Below are positions 1 to 7,381 of a stretch of 64,000 nucleotides of DNA, piece after piece. The translations under genes were made by a program, and so were the position numbers. The stretch is from JAEUIV01 sp033763795 (lineage in GTDB: Bacteria; Planctomycetota; Phycisphaerae; Phycisphaerales; UBA1924): positions 9,850-73,849 of the forward strand of contig JANRJV010000038.1 in the NCBI GenBank assembly GCA_033763795.1, given 5' to 3'. Numbering within the stretch: the first letter of the stretch is position 1; every line of letters begins with the position of its first letter. The notes under the pieces are model-generated. The model searched no databases, had not been told where the DNA came from, and saw only the letters and a list, made by a program, of their open reading frames with translations.

Positions 1-258
1 CGCGGAGTGCTCGATGCCCTGATCGACGGGCAGAATGCTGACATAGCCCGTGCCGGCGAGGCGGCCGGTGTTCATCAGGAGCTGGAAGTTGCGGAGCACC
101 GCGGGGGGCCGGTCGGACTGCGCGAGCACGCGGTCAACGAAATCCGGACCCGGAAGGTGGAGCATCTGCCGGGGAACACCCGTGCAGCTGTAGTTCAGAA
201 GGCGATCGGCATCAGCGCCGAGAATCTCGGCGATTCGGCTCGTTGCAGAGGCGGGCAT
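1..258 (-). CDS. fbaB: Class I fructose-bisphosphate aldolase, N-terminal part (runs off the window)
   Basis: Glycolytic and gluconeogenic aldolase of the bacterial class I (DhnA/FbaB) type, which splits fructose-1,6-bisphosphate through a Schiff-base lysine. Only the first 86 residues are in the window, and the lysine is outside it. The fragment aligns from memory with E. coli FbaB almost throughout: 'ILGADADRLL' near the start, then 'LPGPDFVDRV', 'RPPAVLRN', 'NTGRLAGTGY' and 'ILPVDQGIEHSA' at the edge. The ATG at 258 has GGAGG eight bases upstream. A -10-like TATCGT on the minus strand (complement of 301-306) would give a leader of about 36 nt. The HU-family gene lies 103 bp upstream in the same direction but probably has its own promoter. 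Identity is strong; the 3' part cannot be judged. Confidence 0.93.
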   Translation of the reverse strand, partial: MPASATSRIAEILGADADRLLNYSCTGVPRQMLHLPGPDFVDRVLAQSDRPPAVLRNFQLLMNTGRLAGTGYVSILPVDQGIEHSA

Positions 259-361
259 TTTCAGGTCCTCCGGAGCGCCGGAAGTATCGCTCCATGGGAG
301 ACGATAGCACGCCCGAGCGGCGCCGGGCCGGGTCGCGGGGCGTCAATCCGCAAAGCGAGAT

Positions 362-703
362 TCAGTCGCGGTCGTCGTCACCCTGGACCGCGGTTTCGAC
401 CTCGATTTCGACGCCTTCGGGGTCTTCGAGCGACTTCTGCATCAGCCGGCCAACCTTGAACTTCACGACCTTCTTGGGCGGCACGGCGACGCGCTCCAGC
501 GTCTTGGGATTCTGAGCGGTACGGGGCTTGCGCTCGCGGATCTCGAACACGCCGAAGTCACGGAATTCCAGGCGGTTGCCCTTGCCCAGTTCGAGGATCA
601 CTTCGTTGAGGAACTTCTGCACGGTCCGCTTCACGACCACGCGTTTCTGCTTGGTCGTCTCCGCGATGCGGTCGATCAGGTCTTTTTTGGTGACTGTCGC
701 CAT
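362..703 (-). CDS. HU-family DNA-bending protein
   Basis: Small nucleoid protein of 113 residues, expected to act as a homodimer that bends DNA. The N-terminal helices occupy about residues 1-42. The beta-arm region includes 'GNRLEFRDFGVFEIR' followed by R58, R61, N65, P66 and T68, matching the RxxRNPxT arm signature with the intercalating proline. Compared with the usual 90 residues there is a C-terminal tail of about 20 residues that ends in an acidic 'DDDRD'. The ATG at 703 is chosen because HU homology begins exactly there; an in-frame start at 790 would add 29 unrelated residues and would lie inside the promoter. A TTGACC-17-CATACT promoter lies upstream, giving a leader of about 80 nt. 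IHF-type paralogues cannot be excluded. Confidence 0.93.
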   Translation of the reverse strand: MATVTKKDLIDRIAETTKQKRVVVKRTVQKFLNEVILELGKGNRLEFRDFGVFEIRERKPRTAQNPKTLERVAVPPKKVVKFKVGRLMQKSLEDPEGVEIEVETAVQGDDDRD

Positions 704-789
704 CGGGTCCACGCCCCCAATGAGATCGTCTGCTTCCCGCCTGCCGGCTCTCGGGGATCGCCCCGAGGGTGAAGCCCGCTGGCCGACCA

Positions 790-818
790 AGTATGCCTCA
801 TCCGCAACCCTAGGTCAA
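790..818 (-). promoter_or_regulatory. Sigma70-type promoter of the HU gene
   Basis: On the minus strand TTGACC (complement of 813-818) is separated by 17 nt from CATACT (complement of 790-795). Transcription would start near 783, giving about 80 nt of leader before the ATG at 703. It is one of the two best -35/-10 pairs in the window. Confidence 0.6.
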
Positions 819-913
819 TTCGGGACTTGTGACTTTTGGCTGCGTTCGGCCGAGACGGCCGGTCGTTGACAGCCGGGGCCCGAACGGCGCATCGCCACGC
901 CCGATGTCACGCC

Positions 914-1282
914 TCACTGCCGCCATATGAAAAAGCGGACGCGACGCTCGGGAGGCGGGGGAACCTGGGGCCACTGGAGCGTCGCCAGCAGCGGCGCGTC
1001 GCCGGCGGGGCTGACCAGCGCATCTCGCCGCGAGAACTCGAAGCGCTCCCAGTGGGGGAGCGTGCTCCCATGCTGCTCGTACGCGGCGATCTCGGGCCCC
1101 GGGAGCGCCAGGGCCATCGGGGCGGCGTCGCTCGCGGGGTGGGGCTCCATCGCCTGAACGGGCCCGTGCGCACGCCTCGAGTCCGGGGCGGCGGAGCAGC
1201 CCGCCAGCAGCGCGGCGGCGAGCGGGGCCACCAGCGCCCGACCCAGGGGTGTTCGGACTTTCTCACGCCCGATCGGCATCAT
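914..1282 (-). CDS. Small putative lipoprotein
   Basis: A 122-residue protein of unknown function. The start region reads MM, a basic stretch (GREKVR), a hydrophobic run and a lipobox 'LLAGC' at about residues 24-28, so it should be exported and lipid-anchored. The rest is rich in Pro and Ala, with a short C-terminus of mixed composition ('FEFSRRDALV', 'RVRFFIWRQ') and no recognised domain. Two adjacent ATGs (1282 and 1279) are possible starts and neither has a clear Shine-Dalgarno. It lies between the HU gene and the DUF1573 gene in the same direction, but a terminator precedes it, so it is probably transcribed separately. The lipoprotein signal is the main support; the reading frame could in principle be spurious in such GC-rich DNA. 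Confidence 0.6.
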   Translation of the reverse strand: MMPIGREKVRTPLGRALVAPLAAALLAGCSAAPDSRRAHGPVQAMEPHPASDAAPMALALPGPEIAAYEQHGSTLPHWERFEFSRRDALVSPAGDAPLLATLQWPQVPPPPERRVRFFIWRQ

Positions 1283-1413
1283 GATCAGATACGGATACAA
1301 CGCCTGTGCCGATCGCACGGTCGGCCTTGCGGCGCGCGCAGGGGCGGTGCGCCGCCCGGCGGCCGTTGCGTGGGGCCGACAGATGCCGCGCCGGGGCAAC
1401 GCGGGGCGGGATG

Positions 1414-1446
1414 AAAAAACCGGCCGGAGCCTGGGCTCCGACCGGT
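1414..1446 (-). terminator. Intrinsic terminator after the DUF1573 gene
   Basis: On the minus strand a 13-bp stem with one mismatch (arms 1434-1446 and 1419-1431, loop of 2 nt) is followed by TTTTTT (complement of 1414-1419). It begins 22 bp after the stop codon of the DUF1573 gene. Confidence 0.85.
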
Positions 1447-1467
1447 CTCAATGCGGGTGGGTGAGTT

Positions 1468-2832
1468 TCAGTTGGCCTTGGGAGCCTGGGCGGGCGGGGC
1501 CGGCGGGGTCGTGGGCGCTGGGGCGTCGCCGGTCATCGGGGGAGGCACGCGGACGATGCCGCTGAACTGGATCTCGGTGGTCTTCTCGCGCTCCAGGTCC
1601 GTGGTCAGGACGACGGCGCCGCGGAAGTTGTTGGCGGTGGCGCCGGCCTGGCCCTTGAGCTTGACCTTGTAGCCCGTGACGTCGCCTTCCTTGTAGGGCT
1701 CGGTGGTCACGGTGACGCCGGGGAGCGTGGAGTTGGCGACCTCGGCGGCGAGGATCTGGAAGGGCTTGTTGCCCGCGCGGGTGACGATGACCTCACGCTC
1801 GAAGCTCGCGCCCGCGACGACCGGGGGCACGCGGAGCAGCGGGGGATTGACGGTGAGCTCGCCCTTGACCATCGCGAAGGCGTTGGTCTGGAGATCCTTG
1901 ACCTCCTTGGCGGAGCCGGGGTCCTTGGCGGCGGAGGTCTTGACGTTCAGGGTGGCGAGCACGCGGCCGGGGGCGGCGGAGTCCTTGAGGGTGACGTTTA
2001 CGACGCGCACGCCGGGGAGCTCGGGCTCGACGAGGATCTCGGGCTTAGTCTCGGGCGAGGCCAGCTCGGCGACGACGTTGGGGTTGTTGCTGGTCACTTC
2101 CATGACCTGCACGTCGGGGTCGCGGCTGACGACGACGAGCTGGAGCGTGCGGCTCTCGCCCACGTTGACCTGACCGAACTGCACGGTCTGCGGGCGGGTC
2201 TCCACGATCGGGACGACCTGCGCCATGATCTGGATCGACATGCTGGGCTGGGCGGCGTCGTTCGAGGCGACCTGGATCGCGCGCTGCTGCTTGCCGGAGC
2301 CCTTGGGGCTGTAGGTGATCTCGATAGTGTCGCCCTCGCCGGGCTCGAACTCCATCTTGGCGAGCTTGGCGGCGGTGCAGCCGCAGCCCGTGTTGATGGC
2401 GCTGATGACGAGCTTCTGGGTGCCGAGGTTCTTGAAGGGGAACTTGCAGACGAGCGGGCCCGTTCCGATGACGGTGCCGAAGTCGTGCGCGTTGCTGTCG
2501 AAGACGAGCCTGGGACCCTCGCCCACGGGCGCGGCCGGAGCGGGCTTGGCCGCTTCGGGCTGCACGTCGGCGGCGGCGCCCTCGGCGAGGTTCGCGTCGA
2601 CGGACGCCGGCAGCGAGATGTTGCCGTTGCCGCTGTTGATCTGCCGCGTCATCTCCTGCGCTTTCTTCTTCAGGAGGATGCGCATCTCATCCTGCTCCTT
2701 GGTTCCGGGCCCGGCCTTCGCCTGCGCGAGGGTCTGCGAAACCGGGCCGGCGAGAACGCAGGCCGCCGACAGGAGCAGCGCTCCGGCCAGCTTGAAGCGG
2801 GAAAGGGAACGGATGCCTTTATGTGCGTTCAT
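1468..2832 (-). CDS. Exported DUF1573-domain protein
   Basis: A 454-residue secreted or periplasmic protein of unknown function. An N-terminal signal peptide (hydrophobic 'KLAGALLLSAACVLAG') ends in an 'AQA' cleavage site near residue 38. The DUF1573 domain follows, with 'DFGTVIGTGPLVCKFPFKN', the characteristic 'NTGCGCT' near residue 150 and 'EITYSP'. This is an Ig-like beta-sandwich of the ASPM/SPD-2/Hydin type, common in Bacteroidetes and Planctomycetes. Two or three further beta-rich repeats follow, and the C-terminus is Pro/Ala-rich and probably unstructured. The ATG at 2832 is preceded by AGGTGA and begins the signal peptide; longer in-frame starts add non-signal sequence. It is monocistronic, with a terminator directly downstream. 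Palindromes at 2901-2959 lie in its promoter region. Confidence 0.88.
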   Translation of the reverse strand: MNAHKGIRSLSRFKLAGALLLSAACVLAGPVSQTLAQAKAGPGTKEQDEMRILLKKKAQEMTRQINSGNGNISLPASVDANLAEGAAADVQPEAAKPAPAAPVGEGPRLVFDSNAHDFGTVIGTGPLVCKFPFKNLGTQKLVISAINTGCGCTAAKLAKMEFEPGEGDTIEITYSPKGSGKQQRAIQVASNDAAQPSMSIQIMAQVVPIVETRPQTVQFGQVNVGESRTLQLVVVSRDPDVQVMEVTSNNPNVVAELASPETKPEILVEPELPGVRVVNVTLKDSAAPGRVLATLNVKTSAAKDPGSAKEVKDLQTNAFAMVKGELTVNPPLLRVPPVVAGASFEREVIVTRAGNKPFQILAAEVANSTLPGVTVTTEPYKEGDVTGYKVKLKGQAGATANNFRGAVVLTTDLEREKTTEIQFSGIVRVPPPMTGDAPAPTTPPAPPAQAPKAN

Positions 2833-2900
2833 GATGCTCGTCACCTCGCATTGGGAAGTCGCAGATCGCAGCGCCCGGCCCACCGCCGGCGCGCGCGAAC

Positions 2901-2959
2901 GTTTCTGAGAAACTCCTACCAATAGTATCGGCGCTGGGTTGCCCGGGCTCAGCCCGGGC
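2901..2959. promoter_or_regulatory. Two perfect palindromes upstream of the DUF1573 gene
   Basis: A 13-bp palindrome GTTTCT-G-AGAAAC lies at 2901-2913 and a 19-bp palindrome (GCCCGGGCT, one base, AGCCCGGGC) at 2941-2959. A -10-like GATACTAT lies between them on the minus strand. This layout fits operator sites around the DUF1573 promoter, but no regulator can be named. A T6 run at 2975-2980 on the plus strand follows no plus-strand gene. Confidence 0.4.
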
Positions 2960-3021
2960 GTGCCCTGACGCCTGTTTTTTCGGGCCAGCCGGACATTTTC
3001 TCGCCGCTCCGCGTCCGTGCG

Positions 3022-3060
3022 CAAAAGAAAACGCGGGAGCTCCTCTGAGGAGCCCCCGCG
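3022..3060 (-). terminator. Intrinsic terminator after the matrixin gene
   Basis: On the minus strand a long GC-rich hairpin (arms about 3047-3060 and 3032-3045, one mismatch) is followed by TTTTCTTTTG (complement of 3022-3031). It lies 40 bp past the stop codon at 3100 and also insulates the DUF1573 gene's promoter region. Confidence 0.85.
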
Positions 3061-3099
3061 TGGGATGTCATCGGACCGGCGAGCGCGGCTGTTCCGCGA

Positions 3100-5799
3100 T
3101 CAGTTGCAGGGGTCGCCGAAGTTGCCGAGCACCGAAGTGACGTCGCCGAAGTTCACGACCTGGTTGCAGTCGGCGTCGCCCGCGCCGTTCCCGTCGGGGT
3201 AGTTATTGCCCCAGTTGCCCAGGACGGAGGTGACGTCTGAGAAGTTGACCTGTCCCGGGGCCTTGTCGGCGTTGCCGGGGCAGCAGGTGTTCACGATGAC
3301 GGCGAAGGTGAAGGTGGTCGGGTTGGAGGGCGTCGAGCCGACGGAGTTGTCGGCGGTGACGCGCCAGTAGTAGCGGGTGTTGTTCTGCAGGATGCCGCTG
3401 GGCACGGGGTAGCTGGAGGCGAGCACGTTCGAGACGTCGATGACGGGGCTCGAGAAGTTGAGCTGGTCGTCGACCTCGAGCGAGTAGGAGTCGGCATTGA
3501 GCGCGTCGGCCCAGTCGAGAGTCGGGGTGAACGTGCCGATGAACGCGCCGTCGGCGGGGGTCAGCAGGTTGAAGGAGCCCGGGGGCGACAGGAGCGTCGT
3601 GAAGCTCCGGACGGCGGGGGTCGAGACGGTGGAGCCGTTGGGGTTGTTTGCGAAGACGCGCCAGTAGTAGGTCGCGCCGGGGGTCAGGGCGACGGGGACG
3701 TTGTACGAGGTGTTGACGCTGGTGTTCTCGAACTCGATGCTCGAGAAGTCGGCGTCGTTATCGATCTGGATGGTGTAGCTCTCGCCGCGTTCGGCGCTGT
3801 CCCACGTGAAGAAGGTCTGGAGGGGAACGCCCGTCGCGCCGTCGGCGGGGGTCAGCAGGTTGAAGGTGACGGGCGGCAGCGAGATGGTCGTGAAGGACGA
3901 GCTGGCGGGCGAGGAGACGGCCGATCCCAGGATGTTGGTCGCGGTGACCTTCCAGAAGTAGGTCGTGGCGGCCTGGAGCGGGGTTCCCGTCAGGGTGATG
4001 CTGGTCAGCGAGGTGGAGGCGGCGAACTCGGGGCTCGAGAAGTCGGAGTTGTTGTCGACGACAACGTCGTAGTTGGTGGCGAAGTTGGAGAGCGACCACG
4101 CGAGCGTCGGCAGACGCGGGAGCTGGGTCTGGCCGGCCGAGGGGGAGACGAGCGAGAAGGGGCCGGGGGGCGCGGGCGGCGGGCCGATGACCGTCACGTT
4201 GATCGTGTCGAAGGCGACCTGCCCGTTGCTGTCGGTCAGGCGGAGCGTGACGGGGATGACGCCGCCGAAGGGGTACTGGCGGTTGGGCTGCGGGGTGTCG
4301 AGGGTTTCGAAGGTGCCGTCGCCGTCGAGGTCCCAGTCGTAGGAGGCGGCGTTGAGCGTGCCCTCGTTGGCGACGGAGTTGACGTCGCCGATGAAGAAGC
4401 AGTTGGTGTTGGCGGCGATGCGCTTGTTGATGCCGGCGATGGCCTGCGGCGGCGCGGTGGCGCTGGCGACGCGCAGCGTCAGGTCATAGAGCTGGACGAC
4501 CTGGTGGGCGTTGGGCCCGACGTCGAAGACGCGGACGAAATAGGTGCCGGCGGCCAGGGTGCCGGCGTTGATGGTTTCAGCGAAGCCGGTGTTCGCGGAG
4601 GCCGCCGTCAGCAGGACGGTGGTCCCGTTGGAGGCGATGAGCTCGACGTTGAGATTGCCGGCGCGGAGGGCCTCGACGATGATGACGTTGCCGTTGCAGT
4701 CGGTGGTCTGTTCGCCGTTGTTGTAGACGCCGCCCGTCGGGGTGACGGTGATGACCACGGGCTGGGCGGAACCCAGCGTGAACTTGAACCAGTCCTCGTC
4801 GGTGTTGTTGGCGCCGACGACGCCGTTGGTCGAGAGGTTGCGCTCGATGATCGACTTGAGGACGGGCGAGGTGAGATTGCCGAAGTCCTTGGCGGTGGCG
4901 GACGACTGGTTGCCCGAGAAGCGGTCGCCGTAGTTGCGGGCGGCGGCGCGGCGGTCGTCGATCTGCAGGAGGTCGAAGGCCGCGGAGGCGAAGGGCTCCA
5001 TCAGCTTCGTCTGGTCGCAGGGGACGGGGTGGATATAGCCAAGGCCGTGGCCGTGCTCGTGGGCCACGACGTTGCGGAAGAAGCGGTAGTTGTTGGAGGA
5101 GCTGTTGAACGAGCCTCCGGTGAAGTAGCTGAGGTTGATGGTCATGTCCCCGCCGCTGGTGGGGAAGTAGTTGTAGGCGAGGACGCCGGTGGTTCCGAGC
5201 GCGATGCCGCCGATGCGGATGTCGCCGCGCGAGGAGGTGCGGGTGGTCGAGAAGTTGAAGGCGACGTTGTCGTCGGCGACTTCGTCGTAGGTCAGGCCGC
5301 CGAAGCGGCGCCAGCTGGCGAGGCCCTGACGGACGAGCTCGCGGCCGCGGTCGAGGTTCGCCGCGCCGAAGAGGGTCGTGAGGCTGTTGCCCAGCCCGTT
5401 GGGGCCCGGCGCCCCGGGGTCGCCCCAGGTCACGCCGTCGTTGGGGAAGCTGTACGTGAGGCGGGTCCGAGCGGCGCGGCCCGAGCCGCCGATGCTCAGG
5501 TCGCCCGTCCAGACGGAGCCCGAGGTGAAGTAGCGCTCGTCGTAATCCGTGAAGGTCGGCGGGCGGAGGTTGTAGCGCTCGAGCAGATCCTCGAGCTGCG
5601 ATTCGGTCACGTCCTCAGAGAAGCAGTAGGGAGTGAGGCGGAGCTTCTCGAACAGGCGCGGGCGATTGTCGACTCCCGGCACATCGGTCGATTCTTCGGC
5701 GAAGGCCGGGGCCGTCACCGTCGCTCCCGCCAGGAGCGCCAGCGCGCTCCAGAGCGCCACGCCCCGCGCGGCCCGTTGTGAATCCTCGAAGCCCTTCAT
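3100..5799 (-). CDS. Secreted matrixin-type metalloprotease with PPC, PKD, Fn3-like repeats and dockerin-like tail
   Basis: An 899-residue exported multidomain protein. A signal peptide ends at 'AFA' near residue 33. The zinc site 'HEHGHGLGYIH' (about 245-255) has the metzincin pattern HExxHxxGxxH and is followed by a Met-turn-like 'LMEPF', so a matrixin-like peptidase is expected. A beta-sandwich PPC-like domain (about 315-445) and a PKD-like domain ('DWDLDGDGTFE', about 455-540) follow. Three Fn3-like repeats with 'YxWxVxAxN' cores (about 540-835) come next. Last are two dockerin-like repeats with 'VNFSDVTSVLGNWG' and 'VNFGDVTSVLGNFG' (about 845-899). Such tails are typical of Phycisphaerae and may mediate surface attachment. 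The ATG at 5799 has AAGGAGAG upstream. An in-frame ATG at 5910, also with AGGAG, would add 37 residues before the signal peptide. The gene has its own terminator. Confidence 0.9.
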   Translation of the reverse strand: MKGFEDSQRAARGVALWSALALLAGATVTAPAFAEESTDVPGVDNRPRLFEKLRLTPYCFSEDVTESQLEDLLERYNLRPPTFTDYDERYFTSGSVWTGDLSIGGSGRAARTRLTYSFPNDGVTWGDPGAPGPNGLGNSLTTLFGAANLDRGRELVRQGLASWRRFGGLTYDEVADDNVAFNFSTTRTSSRGDIRIGGIALGTTGVLAYNYFPTSGGDMTINLSYFTGGSFNSSSNNYRFFRNVVAHEHGHGLGYIHPVPCDQTKLMEPFASAAFDLLQIDDRRAAARNYGDRFSGNQSSATAKDFGNLTSPVLKSIIERNLSTNGVVGANNTDEDWFKFTLGSAQPVVITVTPTGGVYNNGEQTTDCNGNVIIVEALRAGNLNVELIASNGTTVLLTAASANTGFAETINAGTLAAGTYFVRVFDVGPNAHQVVQLYDLTLRVASATAPPQAIAGINKRIAANTNCFFIGDVNSVANEGTLNAASYDWDLDGDGTFETLDTPQPNRQYPFGGVIPVTLRLTDSNGQVAFDTINVTVIGPPPAPPGPFSLVSPSAGQTQLPRLPTLAWSLSNFATNYDVVVDNNSDFSSPEFAASTSLTSITLTGTPLQAATTYFWKVTATNILGSAVSSPASSSFTTISLPPVTFNLLTPADGATGVPLQTFFTWDSAERGESYTIQIDNDADFSSIEFENTSVNTSYNVPVALTPGATYYWRVFANNPNGSTVSTPAVRSFTTLLSPPGSFNLLTPADGAFIGTFTPTLDWADALNADSYSLEVDDQLNFSSPVIDVSNVLASSYPVPSGILQNNTRYYWRVTADNSVGSTPSNPTTFTFAVIVNTCCPGNADKAPGQVNFSDVTSVLGNWGNNYPDGNGAGDADCNQVVNFGDVTSVLGNFGDPCN

Positions 5800-5971
5800 C
5801 CTCGGCTCTCCTTCTCTGGGGAACTCGCTCCCCCCGCGATCTGCACGCTGCATCACCAAAGAACGGGTCGTCTTTTCGAAGGCGGCCCGCACACGCTCAA
5901 AGCTCTTCATGCCAATTGAACTCCTCACATCCGGCCCTGCTGTGTCGTCCCTTCATATCGTCCGCTGAGCA

Positions 5972-6069
5972 TTCCGATAGGGAGATGTTTGGATTTCGAT
6001 AGGGGAAAATGCTGATAGCGGAATCGTCTCTAGGAACTCCTCTAGTGTTCCGCGCCGAAAGGCCGGAAC
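5972..6069. promoter_or_regulatory. Spaced repeats and a hairpin upstream of the matrixin gene
   Basis: This lies in the roughly 495-bp gap between the matrixin start and the DUF1579 terminator. Two copies of TTNCGATAGGGRA begin at 5972 and 5994, 22 bp apart (about two helical turns). ATTCCG at 5971 and CGGAAT at 6019 form an inverted pair. A stem with a GAAA tetraloop and one bulge covers 6047-6069 (GTTCCG-GCC / GGC-CGGAAC). The rest of the gap shows no convincing gene. Operator or leader functions for the minus-strand matrixin gene are possible but unproven. Confidence 0.35.
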
Positions 6070-6294
6070 AAGTCCGAACCAGTGCCTTTCCGCAGATTGA
6101 CCGAAGCTGGATTCGGGATGAAGTCCCTTTCTCGAGCCTTTCATCGGGAACCAGACCGAGGCGGCCGGGATTTGTTTGGAATTGACAGCTCCGCGCACCA
6201 CGAGCGGGGCTTCTTCTCTCATCGGCCGGGCCGGTGGGTCACGCGAGCGCGGGCCCACGCGCGGGGAGGGCGTAGCTGCGTGCGGGCCCGTCCG

Positions 6295-6334
6295 CAAAAA
6301 GACAGCGGAGCGGCCGCATTGGCGACCGCTCCGC
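6295..6334 (-). terminator. Intrinsic terminator after the DUF1579 gene
   Basis: On the minus strand a 13-bp, nearly perfect stem (arms 6322-6334 and 6305-6317, loop of 4 nt) is followed by TGTCTTTTTG. It starts 30 bp beyond the stop codon of the DUF1579 gene. Confidence 0.85.
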
Positions 6335-6363
6335 CGGGATGTGTGTCTGCGAGGGCGCTGAGG

Positions 6364-7005
6364 TTACGAGCGCTTGGAGAGCTTCATCTCCATCATCTTG
6401 AACTCTTTGCCGGACTTGGGGTCCGTGCCGTGCATCTCGACGAGCATGCCGCTGGATCCGTCGAGCGTCATGACCTCGCGCATGGTCGCGGGCTTCTTGG
6501 TCATGGGGCAGTGATAGTTGTAGGTCCAGGTGAACTTCTTGCCGTCGGCGGAGACCTCGCCCGTGCCGCGCATGATCCCCGTCGTGCAGTTGTCGACCCA
6601 GTCGCTGACGTACTGCTTGGCGACGTTGTCATACCCGGCGATGCCGGAGCCCACGAAGGGCCCCATTCCGGGGATGTCGCCCGTGACGTCGGTCTTCACG
6701 AAGCGGCCGTCCATGATGCTGGTGATGGTCCACGTGGTCTGCGAGACGGTGGGCTCCATACCCGGGGCCATCCACATGGAGCTTGTTCCGCTCCAGGTGC
6801 CCACGAGCCTGGCGAGCTTCTGGTGATGCTCGCCGGGGGTGGCCGCTTCCATGCAGGACTGCATGTCTTCGGCGGTCCATCCGGGCGGGAGCTGGATGTC
6901 GGGCATGCCCTGCTTCGCATCCTTGCCGGTCTGGGCGATCGCGCCGGCGGCGATCACGAGCGCAACAGCGGTCGGACGGACGAGCCATCGAGAGGACAAA
7001 CTCAT
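6364..7005 (-). CDS. Exported DUF1579-family protein
   Basis: A 213-residue protein with an N-terminal export signal ('RPTAVALVIAAGAIAQ'). Its body matches the DUF1579 family: 'GTWSGTSSMWMAPGMEPTV', 'MDGRFVKTDVTG', 'GIAGYDNVAKQYVSDWVDN', 'GKKFTWTYNY' and a C-terminal 'MKLSKRS'. The family is a small beta-barrel of unknown ligand, often secreted in Planctomycetes and Acidobacteria. The ATG at 7005 follows AGGAGA at a good distance; upstream in-frame codons lack a signal peptide. It is a single-gene unit with its own terminator. A -10-like TATAGGAT lies about 110 bp upstream. No catalytic residue is apparent. Confidence 0.88.
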   Translation of the reverse strand: MSLSSRWLVRPTAVALVIAAGAIAQTGKDAKQGMPDIQLPPGWTAEDMQSCMEAATPGEHHQKLARLVGTWSGTSSMWMAPGMEPTVSQTTWTITSIMDGRFVKTDVTGDIPGMGPFVGSGIAGYDNVAKQYVSDWVDNCTTGIMRGTGEVSADGKKFTWTYNYHCPMTKKPATMREVMTLDGSSGMLVEMHGTDPKSGKEFKMMEMKLSKRS

Positions 7006-7229
7006 GGGCGTTCTCCTGTACGCGGATCTCGCGGTGGCCAACACGGGGGCCGCAAGCCGCTGAGGTTTGCCACCAATCCCGACGTGACGCGATGTCAGGC
7101 CGGCGGCAGGAAATCCTATATCAGGAGGGGCCAAATGTGTCCGGCTGTTATCGGGATCGGGCCGCCAGACGCGAAGGCTTACGGGGAAAACCATTAATAG
7201 CGGGGGCGTTGCCTGTGCGCCCGCTCCAA

Positions 7230-7304
7230 TGCGCCCGAGAGGACTCGAACCTCTGACCTGCGGTTTAGGAAACCGCCGCTCTATCCAGGCTGAGCTACGA
7301 GCGC
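7230..7304 (-). tRNA. tRNA-Arg, anticodon CCT
   Basis: Full 75-nt cloverleaf on the minus strand including discriminator A at 7230. The acceptor stem GCGCTCG pairs with CGGGCGC with one G-T pair. The D-arm is GCTC/GAGC, the anticodon stem GCGGT/ACCGC with loop TTCCTAA (anticodon CCT, reading AGG), and the T-arm AGAGG-TTCGAGT-CCTCT. CCA is not encoded. A strong -10 TATACT lies upstream. Confidence 0.97.
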
Positions 7305-7334
7305 GGACTCTCGGCCAGAGCCGAGCAATCTACG

Positions 7335-7340
7335 AGTATA
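7335..7340 (-). promoter_or_regulatory. -10 element of the tRNA-Arg promoter
   Basis: TATACT on the minus strand, placing the start about 24 nt before the tRNA 5' end at 7304. No good -35 is visible. The expected -35 area overlaps a 6-bp hairpin (7346-7361) that may belong to the end of the upstream pseudopilin transcript. Confidence 0.5.
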
Positions 7341-7381
7341 GCTCTGGGGCGATTGCGCCCCGCCACGGTGATCGTGCCCGG

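Noticed and set aside
4504..5781. Plus-strand frame opposite the matrixin gene
   Set aside because: Almost only Gly, Val, Ala, Glu and Asp, the complement of third-position GC bias. No homology.
5953..6297. Minus-strand frame of about 114 codons in the gap upstream of the matrixin gene
   Set aside because: No ribosome-binding site, no recognisable motif and composition unlike the neighbours. It also spans the repeats at 5972-6069 and runs into the DUF1579 terminator.
7346..7361. GGGGCG/CGCCCC hairpin as a terminator of the pseudopilin gene
   Set aside because: No T-run follows and it overlaps the expected -35 region of the tRNA promoter, so the function is unclear.
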